DNA of 64,000 bases, from positions 1-64,000 of the forward strand of contig ML769738.1 of assembly GCA_009733575.1 (NCBI GenBank), read 5' to 3'. The notes under the pieces are model-generated. The model was given only the letters and a program-made list of their open reading frames with translations. It had not been told where the DNA came from and did no database searches. Numbering within the stretch: position 1 is the first letter of the stretch; every line of letters begins with the position of its first letter. This document shows positions 1 through 10,946 of this stretch, in pieces. The stretch is from Gymnopus androsaceus JB14 (taxonomy: Eukaryota > Basidiomycota > Agaricomycetes > Agaricales > Omphalotaceae). The translations under genes were made by a program, and so were the position numbers.

Positions 1-105
1 TTGCACCATGATTGTCAGGCAAAGCGATAGAGATCCAACAAAAAGGTGCCTGACCAGAATTTATATCCAACCAGGACAGTGGCGACAATATTGGTGAATA
101 AAAGT
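1..105 (-). pseudogene. Exon fragment of a seven-TM basidiomycete membrane protein
   Basis: The first ~105 bases match positions 2984-3090 almost base for base, where they encode a membrane segment (FTNIVATVLVGYK) of a 7-TM gene on the minus strand. Similarity stops abruptly at about base 105, exactly where the open frame of the next gene begins. This is therefore a duplicated exon fragment joined to an unrelated gene. The rest may lie left of the window. Confidence 0.6.
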
Positions 106-1003
106 GTCATCCGAGCCTCAGCCAATCCCTATAACCTCTAATCGGACCTCTAGACTTCTTCCCTCTCATCTCCCTTCAACAGCATATCACCTCACAGCAC
201 AAGTGCCGGAGATGTGGGTTTCATCGAGCTCCGGTTCTCTCTCCTCTGCCTCAGCGAACTCCAAAAAGAATGAATTAAACGATACGGAGGAGCCCACTCC
301 AACTGCGTCTGCGTCTGCTTCTCTTGCAGTACGCAAAGTCGTTTGGAGGGCTTTGTTGGAAAGGATTTTGGCGGATCATTCTCACTCGTCATCGGGATCG
401 AGTGAACCGGATTCGCAGGTGAAAGTGGCGACGAGGCCAGGATTTATCCCTCCTATGGAAGCGAATGCGTATCTCGCTCGCCTTGGTAACACTCGGGTCG
501 ATGAAAAACAACTAGCCGGACTTGAAATAAACGGAGAAAGTGAAGGTGTAGGAGCCAGGGTAGGAAAGCTACAAAATGAACTTGGACTTGGGGGAAGAAT
601 CGGTCGTCTCCCTCCCCGCGCGTACAATTCCTGGGATTCCTTCCTTAATGCTACCGGGAAGAGATTGGGGATTCATTTGCGTTTCCCTACGCCTACAATT
701 ACGTCTCCTCTATACGATTCTCATTCTTCAGCTATTCCTCCCTTACTCCACCCCCTCTCACGCGCTCTAGGCATCTTACACGTTCTTCGATGTATCCTTG
801 GTCCACTAGTAGAGAGTGAATTGTTGGAGGAGAGGGTAGGGATGGTTCGGAAGGGATTGAAGCAGGCGGAGGAACGAGAACAAGGAGAGTCGATGGACTA
901 CTCATCTTCCCTCGTCCCGCTCTTTTCTCAACAGGGCGACGCAGGTAGTGCACGGAATATAGCTGTTGTGGTGCTTCCGACTCTGACTACTATCCGGGGG
1001 TAG
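104..1003 (+). CDS. METTL25/RRNAD1-type methyltransferase domain protein, C-terminal exon (5' partial)
   Basis: The open frame begins at a GTG at the junction with duplicated 7-TM DNA, so this is not a true start; a plausible splice acceptor (ccttcaacag) ends near 182, and the exon proper probably starts there. The C-terminal motifs LGPLVESELLEERVGMVRK and SLVPLFSQQGDAGSARNIAV resemble the conserved tail of the METTL25/RRNAD1 (Methyltransf_32) family, where an Asp/Glu-Arg helix is followed by LF..SPRN-A. Upstream text (RPGFIPPMEANAYLARLG, RLPPRAYNSWDSFL) is also in the style of that family. The S-adenosylmethionine-binding N-terminal half is absent, so the piece is a detached 3' exon or the gene continues left of the window. 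The family name comes from motif memory only. The function of these proteins is poorly known. Confidence 0.45.
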   Translation: MSSEPQPIPITSNRTSRLLPSHLPSTAYHLTAQVPEMWVSSSSGSLSSASANSKKNELNDTEEPTPTASASASLAVRKVVWRALLERILADHSHSSSGSSEPDSQVKVATRPGFIPPMEANAYLARLGNTRVDEKQLAGLEINGESEGVGARVGKLQNELGLGGRIGRLPPRAYNSWDSFLNATGKRLGIHLRFPTPTITSPLYDSHSSAIPPLLHPLSRALGILHVLRCILGPLVESELLEERVGMVRKGLKQAEEREQGESMDYSSSLVPLFSQQGDAGSARNIAVVVLPTLTTIRG

Positions 1004-1153
1004 GAGGCTGAAGGTAGGAGGAATTGGCGTTCTGATGGTATGTACGAGTATATAGGTGTGGTCGGATGATTAGCATGGTACGGCCTATGTGAGTCTTGAT
1101 CATGTAGAGGAAAATCAGACTGGGATTTAACTTATCTCTGGTAGTGTATTGGT

Positions 1154-1851
1154 TATACTCGCGCTTACGGAAAGTAACGGTCCGGGTCCTTTTGAGCAAT
1201 ATCTCAACAACAACTTGGAATTTTCACTAGGTCCAAGTTGTGGAGTCGATTTTTAGTAGATTTCTGATTTTTTGACATTGTTTACAAAATATCTATGTGG
1301 GAATTAGCTGCTATATAAGTAATTCTTAAAATTTGTCAAAATCTGCAGGACCAGGAATTTTTTTTCAAGCTAAGCTGTATTCACCATTGGAAAGGGTGAC
1401 ATCAAAAATGGGGGTTACAAGTTTTACCACAAAAAATCTGTTGATTTTATGTCCCAGTTAGCTCCCAAAGTTACTCTAAAAGGGCCAAAAATGGTCAAAA
1501 TCAGCCAAAATCAGCCAAAACTCGCACATTTGCAGCTCAAACTAGAGTACAGCATTAAATTTAATATTTTTGCTGAGGTAAGAATGCTAACCCCCGTTTT
1601 CGATGTCACCCTTTCCAATGGTGAATATGGCTTAGCTTGAAAAAAAAATCCTGGTCCTGCAGATTTTGAGATTTTTTAAGAATTACTTATATAGCAACTG
1701 ATTCCCACATAGATATCTTGTAAACAGTGTCAAAGAACCAGAAATCTACTAACGATCAACTCCACAACTTGGACCTAGTGAAAATTCCAAGTTGTTGTTG
1801 AGATATTGCTCAAAAGGACCCAGACCGTTACTTTCCGTAAGCGCGAGTATA
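1154..1851. mobile_element. Foldback MITE with ~265 bp inverted arms and TA target site
   Basis: Bases 1154-1420 and 1590-1851 are inverted copies of each other at roughly 90% identity. Both ends start TACTCGCGCTTACGGAAAG and are bounded by TA, which suggests a Tc1/mariner-style TA target duplication. There is no credible coding sequence inside. The arms contain the matching pair around the Pst-like word CTGCAGGACCAGGA, and the centre carries a short AAAATCAGCC tandem. I see no gene from 1004 to 2850 apart from this element. Confidence 0.75.
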
Positions 1852-2852
1852 TGTGGCGGGGGTGCGTGTCAATGCGCGTGAAAGTCAGGTTCGAATACCT
1901 GCCAGGGATTCGTGTCGGGGTAATCTTTGTTTATTTTTGGGTAAGTTTCATCGTACTGTCTATCGAACTCTGAATTTACAAATTCTTGGCTCAGACTACC
2001 TAGTGCATGCACCTGTTGTCGTGCGGAAGCTGGATTCGACTCTTAGCAGGGACGGTTATTACGCTTGAACTACTTGACGGGCGGCAGCCGCGCTAGTAGC
2101 TACGATGCCGCTGACGAGGGTTCACTCCCAGTTGGGAGCTTGAGTTCGGTAAAAGAGAAGAAGGATCCAAAAAGATCGAAGAATTTGGAGGGTAGGGATG
2201 GAGCACACTTGACAAATTTTCGAGCGGCGGGTGCATACATAACATTTTTAACAATGCATTGCTGCAGGGAAGGAAGAACTAATTTCCGTACCGAACAATA
2301 TTTTCAAACTTGAAGCACTTATTTACGAGAGTTGAAAGGTACAAGGGCAGTACAGAAAAGATATGTCAACATCATTCTATGCTATTTCCTCCTCCAGGAT
2401 ACTTTCACTTGCACTGGTCTGACTCTTCTCTTCGTGTGTATTCAACTTCCATCTGGAGGCTTCTTTAACTCTTGCTACAAAACTCTCCCCAATTTGTGGT
2501 CCAGTCCTGGTACCATCGAAGCTACGTTCCTGTTCACTAGATGAAGGCGGACGAGCGAAATTGAGATTGGTCATCTCCTGTGATTGTTGAGAATTAAAAA
2601 TGGAATGCAGATTGGTCGATTTTTGCAAGGAAACAACAAGGATAACGGTCATTAGGTATATGGACTGTGGAGCCTCAGGTTAATCACACGGTGGTGGCCG
2701 GACAACAGAATGGAATTCAACCCACCGGTAACTGAGGATGTGTACACTGCAATAGTTCCGTACTGAAGGGACTCAAGGCAGTAGCGCTGATCATAGAGAG
2801 CATCTGCGATAGAGGTAATCATGAGCTGACATTGAAATAATTCACGCTTGAT
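1852..2852. other. Intergenic, no gene recognised
   Basis: Only short, overlapping open frames of about 60-90 codons occur on both strands, none with recognisable motifs, splice-consistent continuation or a matching copy elsewhere in the window. A tRNA T-arm-like word near 1886-1905 lacks the rest of a cloverleaf. Confidence 0.5.
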
Positions 2853-3851
2853 TTACACCCACCCAAAAAAAGCAATACAAAACTCCAGACTCTGTGAGCA
2901 ATACAAAAATACTCTCGACTGGGGTTGTCTGTTTCCGCGAGCTTGAGATAAGATGAACCTTGATTTCTCGGCGATATATCCTATAGAACAATTGTCAGGC
3001 AGAAAATGATAAATGTCCAACGAAAAGGCGCCTGACGAGAATTTATATCCAACTAGGACAGTGGCGACAATATTGGTGAATAAAAGTGGGACATAATACG
3101 AGAGATTAGAGATAGGTGAGCCGTTACTTCCTCCTGTGTTCAAAACAAGTTCAACTTGGAAGATGGCGGTGGTAATAAGAGCAGCTGTTTCCGAGAACAG
3201 GATTTCAGTGTAGAGCCCTGGGTTTCAATTTCGCGAGTGAATTAATACATACCAATACTGCCTAACATGCATAGTGCGAGAATTCCACGAACAATTTTGT
3301 TGAGCGGATACAGAACCCAGGCCCTCCAGCAGACCACGCCGTCACTCAGAATCCACTGTGCAGCAAGGTGTTGTTAATGAGGCATTTTGGAGATTTTTTC
3401 CATTTACATTAATCCTTGAAAATACGACGTCACAGTAATATCTTGCATTGGGTTCAAGGAGTTTAGGGGATGCAAGAGGGTTGCCTAGATTCTGGATAGA
3501 ACTGGTAAAGTTCAGAACGTAGACTAGTTCGGATGCGCAGGCCCCGATGTACATAAGAGTCGACATCGCGAGCAGCACTTGACGAGGCCTTGATGTTATG
3601 ATGCCTTGTTTGCTATGATATAAAATCATTAATCAATGTTTAAGGTAGGCTGTAATAAGTAGACCTACATAAGCGTGTATGTAGACATCATGAAAAGAGT
3701 CGTGTTCATACCTATAACAATTTTTTTAGCGACATGTTATCATGGTAAGAGAAACATCCGTACTCCAAACCCCCATCCCAACTGCGGTGTCTATGATGTT
3801 TTGCTGGAGAGTTGTCACATCTGCTAAAGAGATAGTAATGTTTGAGGCCAT
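2853..3851 (-). CDS. Seven-TM basidiomycete membrane protein (DUF6533-like style), spliced
   Basis: The start is placed at the ATG ending at 3851, giving MASNITISLADVTTLQQN followed by a hydrophobic stretch. Later exons read SRPRQVLLAMSTLMYIGACA (about 3530-3600) and PISNLSYYVPLLFTNIVATV (about 3050-3110). Order and content match the large, uncharacterised family of 7-TM proteins expanded in Agaricomycetes (short Ser/Asn-rich N-terminus, repeated 20-residue hydrophobic segments, polar tail). Exact splice sites were not all resolved and the reading frame appears to break near 3700, so it may be a decaying copy. Fragments of the same gene occur at 1-105 and 5543-5637, so the family is being duplicated locally. 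The molecular role is unknown. Confidence 0.5.
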
Positions 3852-4043
3852 TATGACCACGATTCTAGCAGATTGGCAAGAGCAGATAGAAAAGAGCTGA
3901 AGAAACTCGAAACTCGATTTATGTAGTACCTTGGGGATGGTTATGCGTCAACTTTCAGGCGAAGTGCATCATAGCAATTGAAATCAGATCGGGAGAAGAT
4001 GATAAATTAGGCAAGGACATCTCCGGTGCATTAGCGCTATACA

Positions 4044-4310
4044 CAATGATCAGCGGATGTTGTAGAAGAAGAGCAAACCAATGATCTGTTCGTTTATTGT
4101 GCTGTGCGACCATTCATTGATGACATTCTTCTGTTTCTTACCCAGTGCACGAGTATTATACAGGTCTCGGTAGTAATTGTACAACAATGATCAGCGGGTG
4201 TTGCAGATTCAGCGCAAAAGCAATGATCTGTTCGTTCATTGCGCCTGTAGGCTGTGTCCTTGCAACGAGAATATTCATTGATGACATTCTTCTGTTTCCT
4301 CTCCAGGCCC
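4044..4310. repeat. Two-copy diverged tandem repeat (~140 bp period)
   Basis: The block starting CAATGATCAGCGG at 4044 recurs at 4186 with the same order of words: TGATCAGCG, CAATGATCTGTTCGTT, then CATTGATGACATTCTTCTG. Similarity is roughly 75-80%. No coding function is visible between 3852 and 4856. Confidence 0.6.
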
Positions 4311-4856
4311 AAGCAGAGGTAAAGTGTCTTAGTCTTGAGTCGGATTGAGGCCCAGGGAAGAGGAGCGGATTGAGGGAAAGTGGCGACTGGAATTTAGCAC
4401 AAAATTGTCCGGATCTTTTTTCGAGGACGACCTGGAGAAATATTGTAGTGCAGAAAATTCAGAGAGTGGAGAATTTTTGATAAGAGAGACAGATAGACAG
4501 TGCGTCGAGCGTCCATACCATTGCCGTGGTAGTGAAGAAAGGAGACTCGGAGTTGTTGGCGTGTGACCTCTCGTTGGAACCTGAAATGCTCGTGTATGCG
4601 CGTCTCTAGAAGAGAAATCAAGACTATATAATTCCTCCTTTCGTGCTTCTTCCACGATTAAACAACTGGTCCTATCATGTTGAAGAGATTCAAGCACACT
4701 GGAGCATACAGGCAGACCCAGCGCGAGCTCTAATTGAGCACTGTAGCGCCGGCTGTAAGACTGCTCCTAGACTTAGACTGAGAAATTGGGACACTATTCA
4801 TGAACCAAATCCAATACGAAGGAAGTAGTAACGGCATTTACCGCCGATCTATATGA

Positions 4857-5471
4857 TTAGCTGGGTATAGCTATGGACCGATGGATCTTGCTAGTTATTG
4901 TGGCACCCCACAGCAGGATGAGCCCGTTGATCATGCTGATTATTTTTTCACGAAGCAAACTGCAAGCAATCTCTACCTCTTTCTCCCACTCACTCCGAGT
5001 CCCAGTTATCCGAAGATTCCACAAAAACGCCACGACAAACTCCTGGCAGTTGTTCGAAATCGGCTTGTACTTTGGGTCCATTTCGGAATGCATTCCGGAC
5101 ATTACAGAATGACCTATGTAGTGCAAAAGTCGAACAAAAGAAGGCTCGTTCTGAGGGAGGACCACCATCTGTGAGTGTTGTATTTCCGATGTTGAACTAC
5201 ATTCTCTCGTTGAAGTCAAAATTTTCATAAATGAACCCAGATCCTTTTGGTGGTACGGCAAGCTTATGTACTAGATCCCTAACACGGACAGCTCAGTGGG
5301 AGAAGGTTTGTGGCGGCCTGCTTCTATGCGTAGTGCAATAACCGCCGAGAGGGCGAGCGACCTGACTGATCGATCCAACCCCTCAATAATTAGCAGTAGG
5401 CTGGCACTGGTGTTGGTGTCGTGATTATGACTCGAGGAGTCGCTGCTTGCAAAACCAGCAGTATTGCCCAT
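4857..5471 (-). CDS. Hypothetical protein with NNCQ motif (possible PPPDE/LRAT-like papain fold)
   Basis: Reading from an ATG ending at 5471 gives MGNTAGFASSDSSSHNHD (an N-terminal MG is compatible with myristoylation), then a frame that meets an in-frame TAG near 5272 and resumes as SLPYHQKDLGSFMKIL. The downstream part contains KYKPISNNCQEFVVAFLW, where an Asn-Asn-Cys-Gln-x-Phe core is typical of fungal papain-fold permuted proteins (PPPDE or NlpC/LRAT-like), with the Cys as candidate nucleophile; a matching His upstream (LLHYIGHSV) is possible. The internal stop means either an unresolved intron or a broken gene. It directly follows a 7-TM N-terminal fragment. I do not recognise the specific family. 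Confidence 0.35.
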
Positions 5472-5542
5472 TGTGAGTTGTGGTGCAGTTATGAGGACGC
5501 AAACGACACGCGCTACTTTTTGCCTGCCTTCCATCAAACTAA

Positions 5543-5637
5543 AAAAAAGAACGAAGAACCCCCATAACTGCAGTCTCTATGATGTTTTTCTGGAGCGCAG
5601 TCACATCTGCTAAAGAGATAGTGATGTTTGAAGACAT
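5543..5637 (-). pseudogene. N-terminal fragment of the 7-TM gene
   Basis: The minus-strand ATG at 5637 begins MSSNITISLADVTALQKN, nearly the same as the start of the 7-TM gene at 3851, and the flanking DNA (TGGCCACGA, CAGATAGA) is also shared. Similarity is lost after about 35 codons in a poly-A tract near 5540. It is a duplicated 5' end without the rest of the gene. Confidence 0.6.
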
Positions 5638-5920
5638 TATGGCCACGACTGGCAAGAACAGATAGAGAAGAATTGAAGAATCTTTTTATTATAAGTAGGA
5701 CTTTAACACAGTGACGATCTCCAGATTTATACTAGGATATCCAGGTAGAGTGGTACCAGGCTTCGAGAAAAATGACCCCAAAATGACCTACTCTAAGGTA
5801 CAGATGGTTCATACCATCAGGAGGCGGCGAATAGATGACCTATTCAATACAGCGGCGATATCGCAGCGTCTCCACCTTCCGTGAATGCCCCGAGGACGAA
5901 GATGCTGGTGCCGCATCGGT

Positions 5921-5990
5921 ACAGTGCCGACAAATGATGTCGTCCCCCATTCAGTAGCATCAGTAGTCACGACATCATTTGTCGCACTGT
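5921..5990. repeat. Strong hairpin: 22-23 bp arms, 25 nt loop
   Basis: ACAGTGCCGACAAATGATGT.. at 5921-5943 pairs with ACGACATCATTTGTCGCACT.. at 5969-5990, with one bulged base. It lies in a 600-base stretch (5641-6248) in which I see no gene. It could be a very short MITE, a palindromic binding site or an RNA hairpin. Confidence 0.6.
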
Positions 5991-6248
5991 ACTCATGCCG
6001 CGTAATACGCTTCCTTCCTTCCTTTGTTCCCATTTGGTGAAAGATGGGATGAGTTTGATGGTTTGGGAAGCTCTCTTGCGCCTGTGCAATAGCATCATTG
6101 CTGCTACGAGATTCCAGTGAAAGTACGACGGCATAGTAAGGTGCAATGCCTACGACTGATCCTTTCATAATCTCACGACCAGACGATTGAAAGGCGCATC
6201 TCTCAGTCCTCACACCTGGGTTCCTTCCCTAACATGAAACATTGACAA

Positions 6249-7459
6249 TCATATGTATTGTTCACAAGAGATCATTCCTGCGATAGATTTCGCGCGACAA
6301 AATCCATTCCATTCTTTCCCTCCTGCTTTCCACCCCTTAGGTCGCATTAGGACATGTACACTGCGATGACGAAGCGCTGCTGCTAGAAGCAGTAGAAGAT
6401 GGGAAGAATTGTCTGTACTTGTTGGAGAGGATCCATCCGTGCTGGCGCCGATAGATTGAGAGGTGCTGTCGGTACTAGAGGAGCTGCTACTAGAAGAGCT
6501 AGAAGAATCGGATCCTGTCGAACTAGAAGATGAGGCGCTAGTCGTTGAGCCGCCGCTTGTTGAGTCCGAGTCGGATGATGAAGATGACGAAGACGAAGAA
6601 GATGTGCTATTGCTGCTGCTGCTGGACGAAGAGTTTGAGCTCGAACCATCAGCCCAAACCCAAGTCATGCCGTGTATCCTAGATACAGACTTTATATGAG
6701 CGACAAAAATTCAATTCGGACAATGATATGACGCGCACCGGCCTACGCTCTGGTCGGCCAATACCGAGAAAGCGCTAGGGCTGAAGTCAAGGGAATAAGG
6801 AATGGTACAACCAGCGCATCGGTCCGTAATGGCTACGGTGACAGATTTGCCTTGGTCTAGAAAAGAATAAAGTTTTAGTTGATGAACAATAGGGACAACG
6901 GTACACACAAGTTGCGATCACTTTCTTGTTGCAGATTGGATTGCTGTTAGCCAGGTTACAGTATGAGCAATTTGGGGTTAATGAAGAAAACATGAACCGC
7001 ACTCGTTAGGATTAGCGTTTGACACACCCATATGTGTACTGATCATACATATCTTAGTTAGGCAGAGATACGGAGAGAATTGGAGGTTCAGATACGCACG
7101 CATACTGGTCGAAGAAGTCTTCCCAATAGCAGCAATCATTTCTTTTTTTTTAGGTTAGAGGCTACAACGATGCAATTGGATAAGTACCTGTATCCACATT
7201 CGTGATACCGCAAGCGCCGAGACCTGTTGCATAGAATGTACCTAGACTAACGAAATGCTCGTGATGGCTATGGTCGAAGAAAAAAGAGTCGATACATACG
7301 TACCATCCCCGTTCCTCCTGAGAAATCCGTCACAGTCACTGAATCTGCGTCGTCAGTCTGGCGTTTCATGTCCCAGCGACTTTCGAATCGGGACGGGACT
7401 TGCTGAAACCAACGATCATGAGGGCGAGAACGAATGCCAGAATTCGTAAACATGAACAT
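6249..7459 (-). CDS. Secreted DPBB (expansin/RlpA-like) protein with Ser-rich tail, copy A
   Basis: Spliced reading gives, in order: TFYATGLGACGITNVDT (about 7180-7240), EMIAAIGKTSST (about 7100-7140), NSNPICNKKV (about 6925-6960), then SVTVAITDRCAGC and LDFSPSAFSVLADQSVGR (about 6720-6860) and RIHGMTWVWADGSSS (about 6640-6680). This is the double-psi beta-barrel core of fungal expansin-like/RlpA-like secreted proteins, with the usual GAC and DRC.GC cysteines. The last exon continues into about 60 residues of nearly pure Ser/Thr/Asp, a likely O-mannosylated linker, and then a Leu-rich stretch. In exon 1 the hydrophobic signal sequence (ILAFVLALMIVGFS) is one frame away from the rest of the exon, so the first exon may carry a frameshift. 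Such proteins are thought to loosen or bind wall polysaccharides outside the cell. Confidence 0.7.
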
Positions 7460-8445
7460 TATGAAAGGTTAAGTGTGTTGGAGGAGAGAGTTCAAGATCA
7501 ACCTGAATTCGAGCGGAGAACAATCGACCAAGCGATGAACGGGACCGTCCGGCGGAACCTGGAGAGAGGGTAGGGAGGGTAGGAGAGGCTAGCTGAAAAA
7601 AAATGAAACCTCCATCCGAAGTATTTATTCCAAATTCTCCGGACCTATCAAAAAAGCAGTGTTCGACTACTTATCAAACCCAAGTCAGGGCCGGGGAAAA
7701 CTGGCTGGCGCACCCGTTGGACCCGGAAGGAGCCTGGCGCGCTGAAGGCTGAAGGGTTTGAACTGGCTTCGCATCGCATCAAGGCTATAAATTCGAATCA
7801 TTGCCGCTACTCTAGTGATAACATCACCTTGCCTTCATTTATTCACTTCTGTACGACTGGGTCTGGACAAGCTTGGACATAATCCATAGACCGGACTCTA
7901 GGTTCTATTTTTCCATTGGCAAAGATGAGCATCGTGATGGGCGTAGTAAGATAGATAGATGATCAAGCGTCTATTTCGAAGTCCGCTACGTGGACGTTTT
8001 CGCAGGGCGAATGCGCAGTACGCAGAAAACTCATACGCACACGGTGTGGACTCTCTGACGCGGAAATCCCAAACCAGCCGGACTTGAACATGTAGTATTG
8101 AATCTTATATAATTACAACAGAACACTTGAAGGTCCAGGGCTTAATGTAGCACTGATATACAATGGATTTAGATTTATTATACAGTAATGCAACTAGTCA
8201 ATGTATGCAAGCAAAAGAGAGACATATGATAGCAAAAAAAACGTACACAAGGGCGTGTGGTGACTCGCTCTGCAGGAGTTGTTCGTCCCACACAGTGGAG
8301 GCATCTAGTAAAAAGTACAGAATCCAAGGAAATCTTCTAACGCAACAACAGAACTTGCAGGCATCCAGAGCAATTACGTTTACCAGCCAAAAGTCCTAAT
8401 CGAAAAACATTAGTTTTATCTGCAGAAAACATCGACATCTAGAAC
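7460..8445. repeat. Duplicated promoter block of DPBB genes (7480-8000 matches 10960-11470)
   Basis: The upstream region of DPBB copy A shares long near-identical stretches with that of copy B, for example GAACGGGACCGTCCGGCGGA, ATGAAACCTCCATCCGA and GATCAAGCGTCTATTTCG, in the same order. The block was therefore duplicated together with exons 1-2. From 8000 to 8445 I see no further gene. Confidence 0.7.
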
Positions 8446-10615
8446 TTACTCTGCATGGAGTTCCACTCCTCCGATTTGGTCCCGTCGAAAGGGATCAATC
8501 TTGCCCGCATCCTTGAAGACACCGTCGGCAAGGCTAACTGGTCCACAAACACCTACGAATAGACCACACATGTTGCCAGACTTGGGACCAGAGATCGAAT
8601 CAACAGTGCGACTGATCGTGTCTTCGATATGCTGTTGGATTTTGGGACGACCGGGAGACAAGGTGAGCGAGGTGGAACGGAAAAAACCATCTGGGAATGG
8701 GAACTTCCCAGTTGGGGCACGGGTGTAGAACACGGAGATGCGAACGGAGGTAAAGACACTTTGCTGAATCATGGAAGTGAACAATGGTAGTAAGGGAACA
8801 AGAGCAGCTATGAAGAAAATGAGATTCGCGATTCATGACGGAAGGATAGAACTCACAAGCATCCTGTACAGTCCAGATAAGTTCAATAGACTTGACGCGA
8901 CTTTGGCCGTCCATGTCTTGCTGGATAAGCTCCTGCATGGCCGAAGTAGCAAGAGTAATACCACTGCCACCGCAAACGAACACTGCGGCAGAGAAGGAGG
9001 AAATCATAAAATTTCCAAGACCACCTGTAAAATTACAGGGTAAGCTCAGGGAAAAATACACAGACATTCAATAAACAAACCATAGGGTCCCTGCACCATG
9101 ACCGAGACCTTGCGGTCATTATTTTCCAAGCCACTCACGTTCGCCATATCATAAAGCTTGTTTGTCCAGTCGCCGGCTTTTTTACAAAACAAGACGAGGC
9201 CCTCGGGGCTATTGGCAACCGAAGCGATGGTGAAGGGGTGAATTTCTGACCAGCCGATCAAACCCATTCCACTGGAGATGACACGCAGACGGACATGTTG
9301 ACCTGCCCGCCAGCCACTGTTGATGTTGGGGATCTCAACGCGAGTAATACCAAGTTCTGGGATTGTACGAATGGTAGCGGTAGAAACGCGAGTCTTGAGA
9401 ACACGTTGGAGAATGTCGAGTAGGTAAAGAGTAGCGCAGGCGTATGCCCATGGAATAGTACCCTGATAATGATACAGCATCTGGGGAGATGTGAGTACAT
9501 ATGAAATCATTGAGTCAAGGAAATATAACTGACGGCAATGATCAAGACAGTGAGAGCACATATATGAGTTGCGAGGAACAAGTTGTATGCCTTCTTTCTG
9601 AAGAACTCGGTAGAGAATAAAAAGAGACCATCGATACAAATTAGGCCAATTAATCCCCAGTAGCACTTGGGCTTAGCTATCGATTCCATGAAATTGTCAG
9701 CAAGACACCACTTGTAAACTATTCGAAATCAGTTTCAGCCATGGGCCAAGGCGTAAGCGCTATTACTCACTGTAACCCAGACTATGGACATTTGCGGCGA
9801 CCAGAACAATACGAGCAGAGTGACGATGCATAAAGTGCAACTAACAACGGTAAGCTTTCTATCACCAAGAAACCAGCGTATGACGGCAAACCTTTTCATA
9901 TCCAATCCCCAAGAACATTCCGAGAACATTGTTTTTGGTTCCGAAAGCATACACGAAAGGGAGCTGCGAAGCAGCTGATCCAACCAAATCGCGCAGGGTC
10001 GGTGAAGGCATTGGTACGGTAAAAAGCTGGGTACACTATTGCGCCTACCCAAGCTGTCATAACCATCACATGAGAAAAGGATACTCCGGAGACAAGGCGA
10101 GCATGCATCAATTTGAGTATTGGACGGAAATCGCAATGCAGTTGGAGACATGAGGGGGATAAGCAGCTTTCGCTGGCGCACCAGGAGCACTGATACGTTG
10201 AGCAAAAGCTTTATCCTGGTACGTGGTATGTGATTCATGCGAGGAAAGGTCATCTAGGCTGATATTGCTAGGATTGTCTGTCATCGAGAACTGGACGTGC
10301 CTATCGGCGGTGCGCCTGTGGTCGGGTCGATTTCGAAGGATGAGACCGCTCGTCCATTCAGAAAAGCTCCATAAACGAGCAAGGAAACGAGGAAGGCGCA
10401 GAAGGAATAACAACGCGATAAGACTGAGGAGGATAACATCGATGCTGAAGACTATCGCAAAGTCATTGGGTTGGGCTGCGGCCCGCAGCAGCACCACCAG
10501 CAGCACCTGATTGAGTGGTGGCAGCCTTGGTACTGTTAGAAGTCGCGCCAGTACTGTTAGAGGAGATTGGCTTCGGTGGCTCGCGCAGCGATAGATGTAC
10601 GGCGATTGTCAGACA
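8446..10615 (-). pseudogene. Ferric reductase/NOX-type transmembrane oxidoreductase with frame breaks
   Basis: Segments in order on the minus strand: an N-terminal region with Asn-Ser-Thr glycosylation sites and a TM helix (FSIDVILLSLIALLFLL, ~10440), YPAFYRTNAFTDPARFG (~10020), LPFVYAFGTKNNVLGMF (~9940), HFMHRHSARIVLVAANVHSL (~9800; haem-ligand histidines), FFRKKAYNLFLATHICAL (~9560), FAD-binding IHPFTIASVANSPEG (~9230), NADPH-binding FVCGGSGITLATS (~8960) and a C-terminal GVCGPVSLADGV (~8540). This matches fungal FRE metalloreductases of the plasma membrane, which reduce Fe(III) or Cu(II) with cytosolic NADPH. Introns of about 50 nt explain most breaks, but at least three single-base frame changes (near 10560, 10130 and 9965) do not fit introns. 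It is either a decayed gene or affected by sequencing indels. Confidence 0.75.
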
Positions 10616-10680
10616 TGGGCTCTAGCACTGCTAAGTGAAAATTCCGGTTTTGCCGGGCTGAGATACTATAACGATAGCAA

Positions 10681-10946
10681 TTGTTATTGGATGTACATAC
10701 CTCTATCTACATTTGTGATACCGAATGCCCCAAGACCTGTTGCGTAGAATGTACCTGTACGAAAATGTTTGTAAGGCTTATGGCGAAGAAAAAAAGAGTT
10801 GACACAACGCACCGTCCCCCGTTCCTGCTAGATGAATCAGCGTCGTTATGGTGTGTCTCTTCCAAAGACTTTCCAATCGGGATGGGACTTGCTGAAACCA
10901 ACGACATAAAGCCGAGAATGAACGTCACAATCGTAAACATGAACAT
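10681..10946 (-). pseudogene. DPBB secreted protein copy B, exons 1-2 only
   Basis: Exon 1 encodes a clean signal peptide (MFMFTIVTFILGFMSLVSAS) followed by SPIPIGKSLEET; exon 2 reads TFYATGLGAFGITNV, in which the conserved Cys of GACGIT is replaced by Phe. Similarity to copy A then stops, and the ferric reductase 5' region follows within 70 bases. The core DRC.GC exon is missing, so the fragment cannot encode a DPBB domain. It is evidence of duplication of the copy A 5' end plus promoter. Confidence 0.65.

Noticed and set aside
1855..1915. tRNA-like T-arm (CAGGTTCGAATACCTG)
   Set aside because: The loop is one base too long for the stem, and no matching D-arm, anticodon arm or acceptor stem could be found.
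4329..4697. 122-codon minus-strand open frame
   Set aside because: Overlaps other frames of equal length on both strands, no motif, atypical composition and no paralog in the window.
5809..6213. 134-codon minus-strand open frame
   Set aside because: Runs through the 5921-5990 hairpin and shows no protein-like pattern.
6463..6699. Plus-strand acidic/Leu-rich open frame
   Set aside because: It is the antisense of the Ser-rich tail of DPBB copy A; low-complexity Ser codons read backwards give Glu/Leu/Asp.
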